A stretch of 21,279 bases of DNA, from positions 1 through 21,279 of the forward strand of contig JAITFL010000130.1 in assembly GCA_031281385.1 (NCBI GenBank), written 5' to 3'. Under the pieces are notes generated by a model. The model searched no databases, was not told where the DNA came from, and worked only from the letters and a program-made list of their open reading frames with translations. The stretch is from Holophagales bacterium. GTDB lineage: Bacteria; Acidobacteriota; Holophagae; Holophagales; Holophagaceae. Positions 1 to 7,511 of this stretch are shown in pieces; positions within the stretch are counted from its first letter, which is position 1, and the number at the start of each line of letters is the position of its first letter. The position numbers were made by a program, and so were the translations under genes.

Positions 1-765
1 GGGCGTTTTTTGGGACACAAGGTCAAAATTTTTATGCCCAGCTGGATGAGCATTGAAAGAGTAAATCTCATTAAGAGTCTTGGCGCCGAAATAGTGCCTG
101 TAGATAAAAATTTGGAAAACCCCGAAGAAGGCGGGTTTTTGGGCAGCATTAAACTGTCTAGGGAATACGCAAAAAAGGGCAATGTATTTGAACCCTTGCA
201 GTTTGAAAACGATGCAAACAGGCTGGCGCATTACACTACCACTGGCCCTGAAATTTGGGAACAAATGGCCAAATTCGGCGTCAAGCCAGATGGGATTGTA
301 GCGGGAGTAGGCACTGGCGGCACAATTATGGGAGCCGGCGGCCACCTTAAATCCAAAGACCAAAATTGCAAGGTGTACCCAATGGAGCCCGCCAATTCCC
401 CCACAATGACTACGGGCGGAAAGAAAATCGGCAGCCACCGCATACAAGGCATCTCGGATGAGTTCATTCCGGCGATTGTAAAACTAGAGCAGTTGGACGA
501 AATAGTATCGGTTGACGATGGCGATTCAATTATCGCGGCGCAAATGCTGGCTAAGACATTCGGAATGGGCGTGGGCATTTCTTCTGGGGCCAACCTGCTT
601 TCGGCAATCAAAGTCCAAAATGATTTCGGGCATAAAAACGTGGCAACTGTATTCTCGGACGACAACAAAAAATATCTGTCAACCGACTACTCCAAGACCG
701 AACCCGTAAAAGCTGGCTTTCTGTCCACAGATATGGAACTGATCAGTTTTGACACGATAAAGTGA
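1..765 (+). CDS. cysK: Cysteine synthase family PLP enzyme, 5' end missing
   Basis: This is the C-terminal part, about 254 residues, of a cysteine synthase (O-acetylserine sulfhydrylase), which makes cysteine from O-acetylserine and sulfide in the cytoplasm. The frame is open from base 1, and a TTG at 10 lies inside the conserved fold, so the true start and the PLP-binding lysine lie outside the window. Visible family marks are an ERVNLIKSLGAE segment near bases 55-90, the PLP phosphate loop GVGTGGT near 304-324, the RIQGI..EFIP segment near 440-475, and GISSGAN near 577-597, whose serine contacts the pyridine nitrogen. The end reads SDDNKKYLSTD, like the family's usual tail. A cysteine desulfurase follows 120 bp downstream on the same strand, so the two may handle sulfur together. 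Cystathionine beta-synthase-like members are the main alternative; CysK fits better because no extra C-terminal domain is present. Confidence 0.88.
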   Translation, partial: GRFLGHKVKIFMPSWMSIERVNLIKSLGAEIVPVDKNLENPEEGGFLGSIKLSREYAKKGNVFEPLQFENDANRLAHYTTTGPEIWEQMAKFGVKPDGIVAGVGTGGTIMGAGGHLKSKDQNCKVYPMEPANSPTMTTGGKKIGSHRIQGISDEFIPAIVKLEQLDEIVSVDDGDSIIAAQMLAKTFGMGVGISSGANLLSAIKVQNDFGHKNVATVFSDDNKKYLSTDYSKTEPVKAGFLSTDMELISFDTIK

Positions 766-885
766 GACAGTTGAAAATTCGGCAGGTTTTGCAGAAATCT
801 CGATTGACTTGGGCCTGCTGGCACTTAAACACAGCCGCCGAGTCCCTAGCCAACGCCATCGTCTGACACACACGAAAGGAAAGCT

Positions 886-2094
886 ATGACCTACCTGAAC
901 CTTCCCATACCCCCAGAAGTAAAGATGATTTTCCTGGACAACGGGGCGACGGCTTTCCCAAAGCCCCAAGAGGTCTATGAGCAGATGGACACTTTTTACC
1001 GTCGCGCCGGGGTAAACCCCGGCCGCAGCGGTGGCTTTGACCTTTCCCTAAAGGCGGGGGCCATGATGGACGAAACGCGCAAGCTGCTGTGCGAGTTCTT
1101 TGGCGGCACGGACTCCAACCGCCTGGTGTTCGGCTACAACAGCACAGACGCGCTGAACCTTGCGATCTGGGGCATCATCAGCCCAGGCGACCATGTCGTG
1201 ACCACCCACCTAGAGCACAACGCCACGCTGCGCCCAGTCTGGAAGCTGGAGAGCTTGGGCAGCCCCGTTGACTGGGTGGACTTCGACCAGTCCGGCTACG
1301 TTGACCCATCCGACATCATCAAGCGGCTCCGCAAGGACACCAAGGCCGTTGTGATGAACCACGCTTCAAACGTAATAGGCACCGTGCAGGACGTGGCCGC
1401 CGTGGGACGCGAGTGCAGGGAAAGGGGCATACTTTTCATCTTGGACGTCAGCCAGAGCGCAGGCATGGTGCCAATAAAGATGGACGAACTGTTTGTGGAT
1501 GTCGTCTGCTTCACGGGGCACAAGAGCCTTATGGGGCCGATGGGCATTGGCGGGATGTATGTAAGGGAGGGCGTGGAGATACGCCACACCAGAGCCGGTG
1601 GCACGAGCATCAAGAGCCTCCAGCGCAGCCATCTGGACGAATACCCCTACCGCATGGAGTACGGCACCCCCAACCTGTTGGGCGTGGCCGGGCTCAACGC
1701 TGGCGTCAAATGGGTGAACAAACTGGGGGTCAAGGCCATACACGAACACGAAATGGCGCTGTGGAAAAAACTGCGCGATGGCCTAGCCAACATTGAAGGC
1801 GTGATGACGTATTGCGCCAAAGACGTGCCGGGAAAAGAAAGAATCAGCGTCCTCTCCTTCAACATAGAGGGCCTAGAGGCCGCAAACACAGGCACCATGC
1901 TGGACGTTGACCACAACATTGCCTGCCGCGCCGGCCTGCACTGCGCCCCAATGGCGCATGAACACTTGGGTACCGACAAAATAAATGGGACTGCCAGATT
2001 CGGCATAGGGGCCTTCAACAACGAAGAACATATACAGGCCGCCATAAGCGCAGTGGCCGAAATTGCAGAAGCGCAACTGAAACGAAAAAAATGA
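886..2094 (+). CDS. Cysteine desulfurase family protein (class V aminotransferase, SufS-like)
   Basis: This 402-residue PLP enzyme belongs to the cysteine desulfurase group, which removes sulfur from cysteine as an enzyme-bound persulfide for Fe-S clusters or other thio-cofactors. The N-terminal signature FLDNGATAFPKP is followed by NHASNVIGT, by the PLP lysine at about residue 213 in TGHKSLMGPMG, and by the persulfide cysteine at about residue 353 in RAGLHCAPMAHEHLGT. That tail pattern is the form I know from the TIGR01977-type family rather than classical IscS. The start at 886 is chosen because GAAAGGAAAG lies a few bases upstream; an internal ATG at 925, just before FLDNG, is possible but less well served. 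It follows the cysteine synthase gene on the same strand. The physiological sulfur acceptor cannot be read from the sequence, and no suf or isc partners are in the window. Confidence 0.9.
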   Translation: MTYLNLPIPPEVKMIFLDNGATAFPKPQEVYEQMDTFYRRAGVNPGRSGGFDLSLKAGAMMDETRKLLCEFFGGTDSNRLVFGYNSTDALNLAIWGIISPGDHVVTTHLEHNATLRPVWKLESLGSPVDWVDFDQSGYVDPSDIIKRLRKDTKAVVMNHASNVIGTVQDVAAVGRECRERGILFILDVSQSAGMVPIKMDELFVDVVCFTGHKSLMGPMGIGGMYVREGVEIRHTRAGGTSIKSLQRSHLDEYPYRMEYGTPNLLGVAGLNAGVKWVNKLGVKAIHEHEMALWKKLRDGLANIEGVMTYCAKDVPGKERISVLSFNIEGLEAANTGTMLDVDHNIACRAGLHCAPMAHEHLGTDKINGTARFGIGAFNNEEHIQAAISAVAEIAEAQLKRKK

Positions 2095-2341
2095 AATATG
2101 CGACAATCGAAGTTATTGCAACACCCTGACCATTTCCCATGACCCCTTATCCAATTTCTGAAAGCCGCCACACAATTGGGTCTTCCCCAATTATGAAAAT
2201 TGGCGCGGCCGTAGGACGCATCCATCATTGTCAATTGTCAATTGTCAATTGTCAATTTGTTGATCCGAGCATTACTGCCCAAATTTTGCTGGTTTTCCAA
2301 AGAGGTTCAATTGCAGACGCGGCGCGGAGCAGCCGCTATTC
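2095..2341 (+). other. Intergenic region with short inverted and tandem repeats
   Basis: No gene is supported in these 247 bases. There is a 7-bp inverted repeat (2174-2180 with 2186-2192, loop TCTTC) without a following T-run, and the heptamer array listed separately. I see no convincing promoter for the downstream ispH gene. Confidence 0.6.
2227..2254. repeat. Tandem heptamer array, 4 x ATTGTCA
   Basis: Four perfect head-to-tail copies of ATTGTCA are followed by ATTT. The same heptamer array recurs at 6210-6237 and 15592-15612, always in an intergenic gap. The function is unknown. Confidence 0.85.
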
Positions 2342-4060
2342 ATGAAAGTCATCATCGCAAGGACAAATGGGTTTTGCTGGGGCGTGAGGCGCGCTATGGA
2401 CGCGGCGTTGGAAGCGTCCAGCGCCAAGGACGGCAAGGTGCAAACCTTGGGCCCTCTCATCCACAACCCGCAAGTCCTCGCGCTGCTTAACAAGCGCGGC
2501 GTGGGCATCATAGATGGCCCAAAGGACGCAACCGGCGGGACTGTGCTAATTCGGGCGCATGGAGTTCCGGTTGAAGAACTAAAAGAGCTAAAAGACAGGC
2601 AGGCAAAGGGCGAAATATCACTGGTCAACGCCACTTGCCCCGAAGTTGCAAAGGTACACGGCAGAATAAAAAAATGGAGTTCCAAGGGCTATTTTGTCGT
2701 GATCCTTGGCACCCACGGCCACGCCGAGAGCATAGCCCACCGCAGCTTTGCCAGTGCCGGCAGCGCCATAGTTTCCACCTTGGAAGAAGCCAAAGAGTTG
2801 CCCAGCGAGAGCCTTGAAAAAGTATTTGTTGTGGCCCAGACGACGTTTACGTTCCAGCACTTTGGCCCCATAGTAGAAGAACTGAAATCTAGGGCGGTTG
2901 AAATAGTAGTGGAAAACACTATATGCCAAGACACCTCGCGGCGCCAAGAAGAGGCTGCCAGCATAGCGTCATTGTCTGATTGCGTAGTCGTGGTCGGCGG
3001 CAAAAACAGCAGCAACACAAAACACCTGGCTTACTTGGCGCAAAAGGACAACAAGCCTGTGCAGTTTGTGGAAGTCGCATCAGAGTTAGACCTTGGCGCA
3101 TATCATGGCAACGAGACCATTGGCGTGCTCGCTGGCGCATCAACCCCCACTTGGCTGGTGGACGAAGTCGTTGACGTTTTGAAGCAGCACGGGCACAGGC
3201 CAAATAGACTAAAGAGCCTGATTGGCGAGCCTCTTCTTTCGCCCGTCATATTGAGCTTGGGTATGTCTGCAATGGCAATAGGCATGCATTCGTGGATGGG
3301 GCTCAATCGGGACTGGACAAGCATCTTTGTGGTGTTTGCCTATGCACTGGCCATGTATCTGGCCCAGCCGTACCTAGACCCATTTGGACTAGGTTCCAAG
3401 GGCCCTGCCAGGGCTAGGTACTTGGAGCGCAACAAAGTGGCAATAATATCCACCGTGGCGGTGGCACTAGTTTTCGCACTAGTCCTTGCGGCCAGCCAAG
3501 GCAAGGGCTACGCCATCTTCGTAGCTGGCGCGTCCATCCTTGGCCTTGCCTACAAGCTTAGGATAAGGGCCTTCGGCAAGACCTTCAGCCTAAGAGCTAT
3601 CCCGGGCTCAAAAGACGTGCTGGTCACGCTGGCCCTTGCCATCATCGGCCTAGTCTTGCCCGCTTGGCAGCAGGATCATCCATGGGATTGGCAAAGCACA
3701 GGTGCCCTACTATTTGCAGGGGCCCTGGTCTTTGCCCGAAGCATCATCGTCAGCATCTCCGACATGCAGAGAGACCAAATATTGGGCAGGGAAACGCTTC
3801 CCATACTTATAGGCAGAAACAAATCCCAATTTCTCATGTGCGTGTTTTTGGCTGCGGCCTTGGCGTTCAATTTATTCCTTGCCAGCCACCCACCGCAAGA
3901 CGTGGGAACCACAAGGGTGATAGCCATATTGGCAATATGTGCCCTGTACCCCATCTTGTACCAGTGGGCCTATAGAGTGCGTTTTCGCGCAGGGCGACCC
4001 CGCTTCGACCCCGGCGCCGAGCCAGCCTTCTTTTTGGCGGGACTGCTGGCGATGGTATAA
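2342..4060 (+). CDS. ispH: IspH (HMBPP reductase) fused to a UbiA-like prenyltransferase membrane domain
   Basis: The 572-residue product has two parts. Residues 1 to about 285 are IspH/LytB, the Fe-S enzyme that makes IPP and DMAPP in the last step of the MEP pathway. All three cluster cysteines are present: Cys12 in NGFCWGVRRA, Cys99 in NATCPEVAKVH and Cys195 in NTICQDTSRRQ. GGKNSSNTKHL and AGASTPTWLV are also there. Residues from about 290 to 572 are strongly hydrophobic with several membrane segments and carry SDMQRDQILGRETLP (Asp474 and Asp478), the second Asp-rich motif of the UbiA superfamily. The first motif is degenerate: AQPYLDPFGLG stands where NDxxD is expected. IspH alone is usually about 310 residues. 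The fusion would link isoprenoid precursor supply to the membrane, possibly for quinone prenylation, but a weak first motif leaves catalysis in doubt. The start follows IspH homology; the ribosome binding site is weak (GGAG about 13 nt upstream). Confidence 0.9.
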   Translation: MKVIIARTNGFCWGVRRAMDAALEASSAKDGKVQTLGPLIHNPQVLALLNKRGVGIIDGPKDATGGTVLIRAHGVPVEELKELKDRQAKGEISLVNATCPEVAKVHGRIKKWSSKGYFVVILGTHGHAESIAHRSFASAGSAIVSTLEEAKELPSESLEKVFVVAQTTFTFQHFGPIVEELKSRAVEIVVENTICQDTSRRQEEAASIASLSDCVVVVGGKNSSNTKHLAYLAQKDNKPVQFVEVASELDLGAYHGNETIGVLAGASTPTWLVDEVVDVLKQHGHRPNRLKSLIGEPLLSPVILSLGMSAMAIGMHSWMGLNRDWTSIFVVFAYALAMYLAQPYLDPFGLGSKGPARARYLERNKVAIISTVAVALVFALVLAASQGKGYAIFVAGASILGLAYKLRIRAFGKTFSLRAIPGSKDVLVTLALAIIGLVLPAWQQDHPWDWQSTGALLFAGALVFARSIIVSISDMQRDQILGRETLPILIGRNKSQFLMCVFLAAALAFNLFLASHPPQDVGTTRVIAILAICALYPILYQWAYRVRFRAGRPRFDPGAEPAFFLAGLLAMV

Positions 4061-4074
4061 TTCCAATTTGCAAT

Positions 4075-4390
4075 CAAAATAGCCACTTGCAAAACTATCC
4101 GCCGCTCATCGAAGCTAACTCCCAAGTATCTGCCCACCCATAGGAGCCATGTCCATGTATCAGCTCCTACATAGGGCAGTTAGCGAGGGAAACGCTCGCA
4201 TGCGAGTGCGACCGAGCGAATCCCCAGTTAGCATTTCAGAAAGCTTTTCCAAGTTCCGGCACAAAACGCAACAAGCCGAAATATGCTCGTCCCGCGCTCA
4301 AGCAGCGAATGACCTCGCTGCGCCATCATTCGGCATAAACATGGCGCGGGCGCTAGCCCGCATCAGTACCGCCGCGCAGCAGCCAACAAC
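4075..4390 (+). repeat. Dispersed modular repeat, copy A
   Basis: This gap between ispH and the toxin-antitoxin locus is filled by modules found elsewhere in the window. Bases 4083-4113 (TTGCAAAACTATCC...CATCGAAG) match 20493-20528. Bases 4151-4187 (CCATGTATCAGC...AGGGCAGTTAGCG) match 20535-20566 and, inverted, 15424-15457. Bases 4212-4270 (CCGAGCGAATCCCCAGTTAG...) match 11886-11941. Bases 4306-4342 match 15180-15215 inverted. A short reading frame beginning MSMYQLLHRAV runs through it, but it is carried by the repeat and is not a credible gene. Confidence 0.75.
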
Positions 4391-4395
4391 CACTT

Positions 4396-4434
4396 TTATA
4401 GCAGTTTAACCTACAATAGGTTGAACTGCTATAA
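4396..4434 (+). promoter_or_regulatory. Long inverted repeat overlapping a putative promoter of the antitoxin-toxin locus
   Basis: Two 17-base arms (4396-4412 and 4418-4434), fully complementary apart from one G-T pair, flank a 5-base spacer. The right arm ends in TATAAT at 4430-4435, a perfect -10 box, with TTTAAC at 4405-4410 as a weak -35 (19-bp spacer) inside the left arm. It lies 36 bp before the antitoxin start. I infer an operator for autoregulation, as is usual for toxin-antitoxin operons. No T-run follows at once, so a terminator is less likely. Confidence 0.55.
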
Positions 4435-4469
4435 TTTCTACAAAGGCATTTTTTTTGTTAGGGGCGGCA

Positions 4470-4982
4470 ATGGCTACCGTATTGGATGTTGCAAGGTACT
4501 TTTTAGACAAGCTGGGGCCAATGAGCGCTATGAAGCTGCAGAAACTCTGCTACTACGCGCAGGCGTGGACTTTGGCTTGGGACGAGGTAGAGCTGTTCCC
4601 AGAGGAGTTTGAGGCGTGGACGGATGGCCCTGTTTGCCCCAAACTGTTCCAAAGACACAAGGGCAACTTCCAGATTGACAGCAATATGCTGCAGGACGGC
4701 TACCCAAAAGCGTTCAGCCAATCACAAGCGAACAACCTAGAGCGCGTCAGCATGGAATATGGCGACAAAGACGCCGATTGGCTGCGTGAACAGACGCACT
4801 CTGAAGATCCTTGGAAAATAGCCCGCAGCGGCCTGTCGGCTGACGAGCGCAGTAACAATATCGTGACCAAGGAGTCCATGCGCCTCTACTACGGGGGTTT
4901 TTTGCCAGATGAAGAAGTAGAGGCTATTTCTAGGCAGATCATGGCGGACAACAGGGAGTGCTACAGAGTCTTGGCCCAATGA
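4470..4982 (+). CDS. Panacea (DUF4065, SocA-like) antitoxin-type protein
   Basis: The 170-residue product matches the Panacea/DUF4065 family, the domain of the SocA antitoxin and of many toxin-neutralising proteins encoded beside varied toxins. Typical marks are DVARYFLDK at the N-terminus, MSAMKLQKLCYYAQAWTLAW at about residues 18-37, and EEFEAWTDGPVCPKLF just after. The start at 4470 has AGGGG about 5 bases upstream. The stop codon overlaps the ATG of the following Doc-type gene (ATGA), so the two are translationally coupled in an antitoxin-first order. The inverted repeat at 4396-4434 probably serves as its operator. The reading frame looks intact although its partner toxin is broken. Family assignment is firm; the antitoxin role is inferred from the family and the neighbour. 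Confidence 0.85.
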   Translation: MATVLDVARYFLDKLGPMSAMKLQKLCYYAQAWTLAWDEVELFPEEFEAWTDGPVCPKLFQRHKGNFQIDSNMLQDGYPKAFSQSQANNLERVSMEYGDKDADWLREQTHSEDPWKIARSGLSADERSNNIVTKESMRLYYGGFLPDEEVEAISRQIMADNRECYRVLAQ

Positions 4983-5507
4983 AAAAGCTGGCAAGAAAAC
5001 AGATTTTGGCCATGCACACAGAATTGATCGCCGAGCATGGGGGAATAGACGGCCTGCGCGATGAAGCCTTATTTGAATCTGCCCTAGCGGCCCCCTTCCA
5101 TGGATTCGGCGGTCAAGACCTATTCCCAACGACACAACAGAAAGCCGTGCGCCTTGGATACGGCCTGATCAAGAATCATCCGTTTATTGACGGCAACAAT
5201 ACCAAATTGCGTTCAATTGACATTGAACGCTGTACGCCAAAGTTTTTGAAAACGCCGGGGAACCCAGCATTTTCAAAAACTTGCGGGCGTCGGTTCCCGC
5301 CGCCTTATACCGATTATGCAATCTTTGATTGCAAATCGGTATAAGAGGATCGGCACCCATGCCATGATCGTAACTTTAGCAGAGAACGGAATCAGTTTGG
5401 GCTACACGCAAATGGAATTACAGCAGGTCATTTTGGATGTCGCTTCCAGCGCGGCATCATTCGATGAATTGCTGGCTTGGGTTCTCGATCACGAAATCAA
5501 GCCTTGA
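4979..5507 (+). pseudogene. doc: Doc/Fic-type toxin gene split by a 145-bp insertion
   Basis: The first half (from ATG 4979) reads MKKLARKQILAMHTELIAEH, then GGIDGLRDEALFESALAAP and HPFIDGN, the start of the Doc/Fic active-site motif. There the frame enters an insertion and stops at 5342-5344. The second half, in another frame from about 5343 to 5507, resumes with KRIGTHAMIVTLAENGISLG and ends ...VLDHEIKP. Removing 5200-5344 joins AAC to AAG AGG ATC and gives HPFIDGNKRIGTHAM in one frame of 127 residues, the usual size of Doc proteins. Doc enzymes phosphorylate EF-Tu; related Fic proteins AMPylate targets. The truncated product keeps the active-site histidine but loses the NKR part and the last helices, so it should be inactive. 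The coupled DUF4065 gene upstream supports the toxin assignment. Confidence 0.88.
5199..5343 (+). mobile_element. MITE-like insertion with hairpins, inside the toxin gene
   Basis: The inserted sequence has related ends, ATACCAAATTGC at the left and, read on the other strand, ATACCGATTTGC at the right. It contains three hairpins: GCGTTCAAT/ATTGAACGC (5209-5217, 5222-5230), a perfect 12-bp stem (5241-5252 with 5270-5281), and a right-end hairpin over 5307-5342. Flanking A bases allow a 1-2 bp target duplication, so the exact borders are uncertain by one or two bases. It has no coding capacity, so any transposase would act in trans; none is in the window. Confidence 0.72.
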
Positions 5508-5791
5508 GCTTGGCAAATTCAATGTCGGTGCCGATGCTTGGGAGAGGCCCTGGTTCAGTGCATGGTTTTTTTGCCGCTGGCTTCGAGGTAGGCATTACAA
5601 ATGGGAACAATGCGCCGTTCGGTACGCGGAGTCCAAATCCGCAACTTAAAAATTGGTGCTGGCGCGGCTTCTTGCATCTTGAGCTTTTTGCAAAACTGAC
5701 ATTTTGCAGTGGCTCACTTGTAACTAACCTCTAGCCAATGCCCTCTGATTGCCTCTACCCCCTATCTTGCTTTCTGCGCTACAATGACCTC
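5508..5791 (+). other. Intergenic region before the efflux operon
   Basis: I find no supported gene in these 284 bases. A TACAAT at 5780-5785 resembles a -10 box, but there is no matching -35 and it lies very close to the next start codon. Short open frames here lack ribosome binding sites and family features. Confidence 0.45.
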
Positions 5792-6154
5792 ATGCTCAAA
5801 ATGTTCAAAAAGTACATCGCCGTGCTGCTGCTTGCAGTGGTCAGCGCGTACTTTGGCCACGTTCTCGCCGAGGGGCTTGAGGGCGGGCAGCAGTGCCAAA
5901 CCACGCAGGCGGTATTTGTTTCAAACGATGGCGCGGATATAGGCTTTGACCCGCACAGCTACGGCCACAGCCACGACCACGGGATGTCCTGCGACCAATG
6001 GCTGTGCAGCGGCTTTTCGGGCGTGATACTGGGCACGGCGGCTATTGTGCCATTCTGCTTGGATATAGAAAGAGGTTCATTTATCAGCGCAATGCCAGAC
6101 TTATTTAGCGACAGGACAGTAGAGCCAAGGCCCAACCCACCCAGAGCAAGGTAA
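5792..6154 (+). CDS. Small exported His/Cys-rich protein, CzcI-like position
   Basis: The 120-residue product starts with a clear signal peptide or anchor (MLKMFKKYIAVLLLAVVSAY, probable cleavage after about residue 26). The mature part has a histidine cluster, HSYGHSHDHG (His55, 59, 61, 63), followed by CDQWLC (Cys67, Cys72), plus Cys35 and one later cysteine; the C-terminus reads EPRPNPPRAR. Small His-rich periplasmic proteins of this size, such as CzcI, often precede heavy-metal RND operons. The position ahead of the efflux genes suggests a metal sensor or chaperone. I do not recognise a specific family. The start is uncertain: ATG 5792 and ATG 5801 both give a signal peptide and neither has a good ribosome binding site. 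Confidence 0.62.
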   Translation: MLKMFKKYIAVLLLAVVSAYFGHVLAEGLEGGQQCQTTQAVFVSNDGADIGFDPHSYGHSHDHGMSCDQWLCSGFSGVILGTAAIVPFCLDIERGSFISAMPDLFSDRTVEPRPNPPRAR

Positions 6155-6209
6155 AGGCAATTCAGTTGCAGACCTGCACCGCGATGTAGCGACCTTGGCG
6201 GGGACTGCC

Positions 6210-6237
6210 ATTGTCAATTGTCCATTGTCAATTGTCA
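6210..6237. repeat. Tandem heptamer array, 4 x ATTGTC(A/C)
   Basis: Four heptamers (ATTGTCA, ATTGTCC, ATTGTCA, ATTGTCA) are followed by ATTT, in the gap between the small His-rich gene and the outer membrane factor. They match the arrays at 2227 and 15592. An in-frame upstream extension of the next gene would read through the array, which argues that the extension is not translated. Confidence 0.85.
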
Positions 6238-6326
6238 ATTTGCTAAACGGAGTCTTGCAGCCTAGCATTGGCAAGGCTTTGCAAGAGGCTCCCTTTTTTC
6301 GCATGTTTTTTTCACTGGTGCCAAAC

Positions 6327-7511
6327 ATGAAAATGATGTTTTTTATTGCACTGCCCTGTGTCCTTTTGGCGGAGCCGCCTCTGACGCTTGGCGACGTGCT
6401 TGCAAGATCAAAGGTTCCAATTCAAAAGCTGCTAGTTGATTCCGCGCTGGCGGACGGGCAGTTGCTGGTCAATAGTTCGGCGGGCTTTTTGCGGGAATCT
6501 CCCACAATCTCTGTTTCCGCCGGGCCAAGGATGGCATCGGGCGCGTCAAGCACGACAGACCAGACCATCGAGATGGAAGCCGGCCTTTTGCTTAACAGGG
6601 GGCCAAGGAAAAAGCTGGCCTCGGATATAAACTCATCCGCGCCTATCCTTTATAGCGCCGCCGACTTGGAAAACAGGCTGGCCATCCATCAGGCATTTTT
6701 GTATGCGTGGCTGGCGGAGCGCGTCGAGTCCATAAGGGCTGAAGATCATTCCATAGTGAGCGCCTGGCTGGAGATAGCAAAAGCCAGAAGCGAATCGGGG
6801 GCCGATCCGGCGTTTCAGCTAGAGCTCGCCAAGGGCGAGTTGCTGAAGTCCCGCATGGACTTGGGAGAGGCCAAGCTGGCTCGCATACAGGCTTGGGCCG
6901 CCCTCAAGGCATTGGCGGAACTGCCGGATGAACCCCAGCCGCTGGACTATTTGCCACAGGCCCTTGTCTATGATTCGGCCAACGCCCAAGAGCTGGAGGC
7001 CAAGTACCAAAAGGGCGCCATCAGGCGATCAGTCATAGCCAAGCAGGGCTTGGAAGTCGGCCAGGCCAATGTGCAGGCCGCGCTGGCCAACAGCCGCTGG
7101 AGCATAGCCAGCAGCTATTCAAAAGAGTCCATTGACCGCATCGCCAAAATAGGCATCGCCTACAAATTCCCAAGCCCGAAAGAGACCTCCGCCATAAAGG
7201 CCAATGAGCGGGCGCGGGTGGAGGCCAGCAGGCGCAGCGCTGAAATTGCCTTGTCCGAATTGGACATGCGCTTCAGATCCGCCATGCAGTCCAGCCAAGG
7301 ATACGCTGGGGCCCACCTTGGCACCCCCGACACAGACGCTTCGCTGGAGGCCCTGACGCTGCGCCTGCAAGAGGGCAAAGATCGGCCTTCGGAGGCCATT
7401 CCCATCAGGCGGCAATTCCTAGAAATAAAACTCGCCGAATTGCAGCGGCACTGCGCCCTATACCTAGCAGACGCCGAACTTAGGACACTTATCGCAGAGG
7501 ACAAGAAATGA
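6327..7511 (+). CDS. Outer membrane efflux factor, CzcC/TolC family
   Basis: The product of about 394 residues begins with a short signal peptide (MKMMFFIALPCVLLA) directly followed by EPPLTLGDVLARS, the typical opening of TolC/CzcC family outer membrane channels. The rest is rich in Ala, Leu, Glu and Lys with long predicted helices, including AKGELLKSRMDLGEAKLARI and AEIALSELDMRFRSAM, as expected for the coiled-coil barrel of this family. Overall identity is weak, and the call leans on context. The next gene starts at 7508 within the stop codon (ATGA overlap) and encodes the periplasmic adaptor, with the RND pump after it. The start is set at 6327 because of the signal peptide; ATG 6303 is an alternative, and neither has a strong ribosome binding site. 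Confidence 0.75.
   Translation: MKMMFFIALPCVLLAEPPLTLGDVLARSKVPIQKLLVDSALADGQLLVNSSAGFLRESPTISVSAGPRMASGASSTTDQTIEMEAGLLLNRGPRKKLASDINSSAPILYSAADLENRLAIHQAFLYAWLAERVESIRAEDHSIVSAWLEIAKARSESGADPAFQLELAKGELLKSRMDLGEAKLARIQAWAALKALAELPDEPQPLDYLPQALVYDSANAQELEAKYQKGAIRRSVIAKQGLEVGQANVQAALANSRWSIASSYSKESIDRIAKIGIAYKFPSPKETSAIKANERARVEASRRSAEIALSELDMRFRSAMQSSQGYAGAHLGTPDTDASLEALTLRLQEGKDRPSEAIPIRRQFLEIKLAELQRHCALYLADAELRTLIAEDKK

Noticed and set aside
804..832. TTGACT as a -35 box before the cysteine desulfurase gene
   Set aside because: No acceptable -10 box lies at the right distance; the best match is 3 of 6.
2227..2254. Tandem repeats considered as a CRISPR array
   Set aside because: Units are 7 bases with no spacers and no cas genes nearby.
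4149..4409. Open frame beginning MSMYQLLHRAV between ispH and the toxin-antitoxin locus
   Set aside because: The same opening occurs in other repeat copies (15457 inverted, 20538) with diverging tails, so it reflects the repeat sequence rather than a protein gene.
5484..5734. Open frame between the toxin remnant and the efflux operon
   Set aside because: No ribosome binding site, no domain, and odd composition compared with neighbouring genes.
6195..6326. N-terminal extension of the outer membrane factor
   Set aside because: It would translate the heptamer array and place the signal peptide internally.
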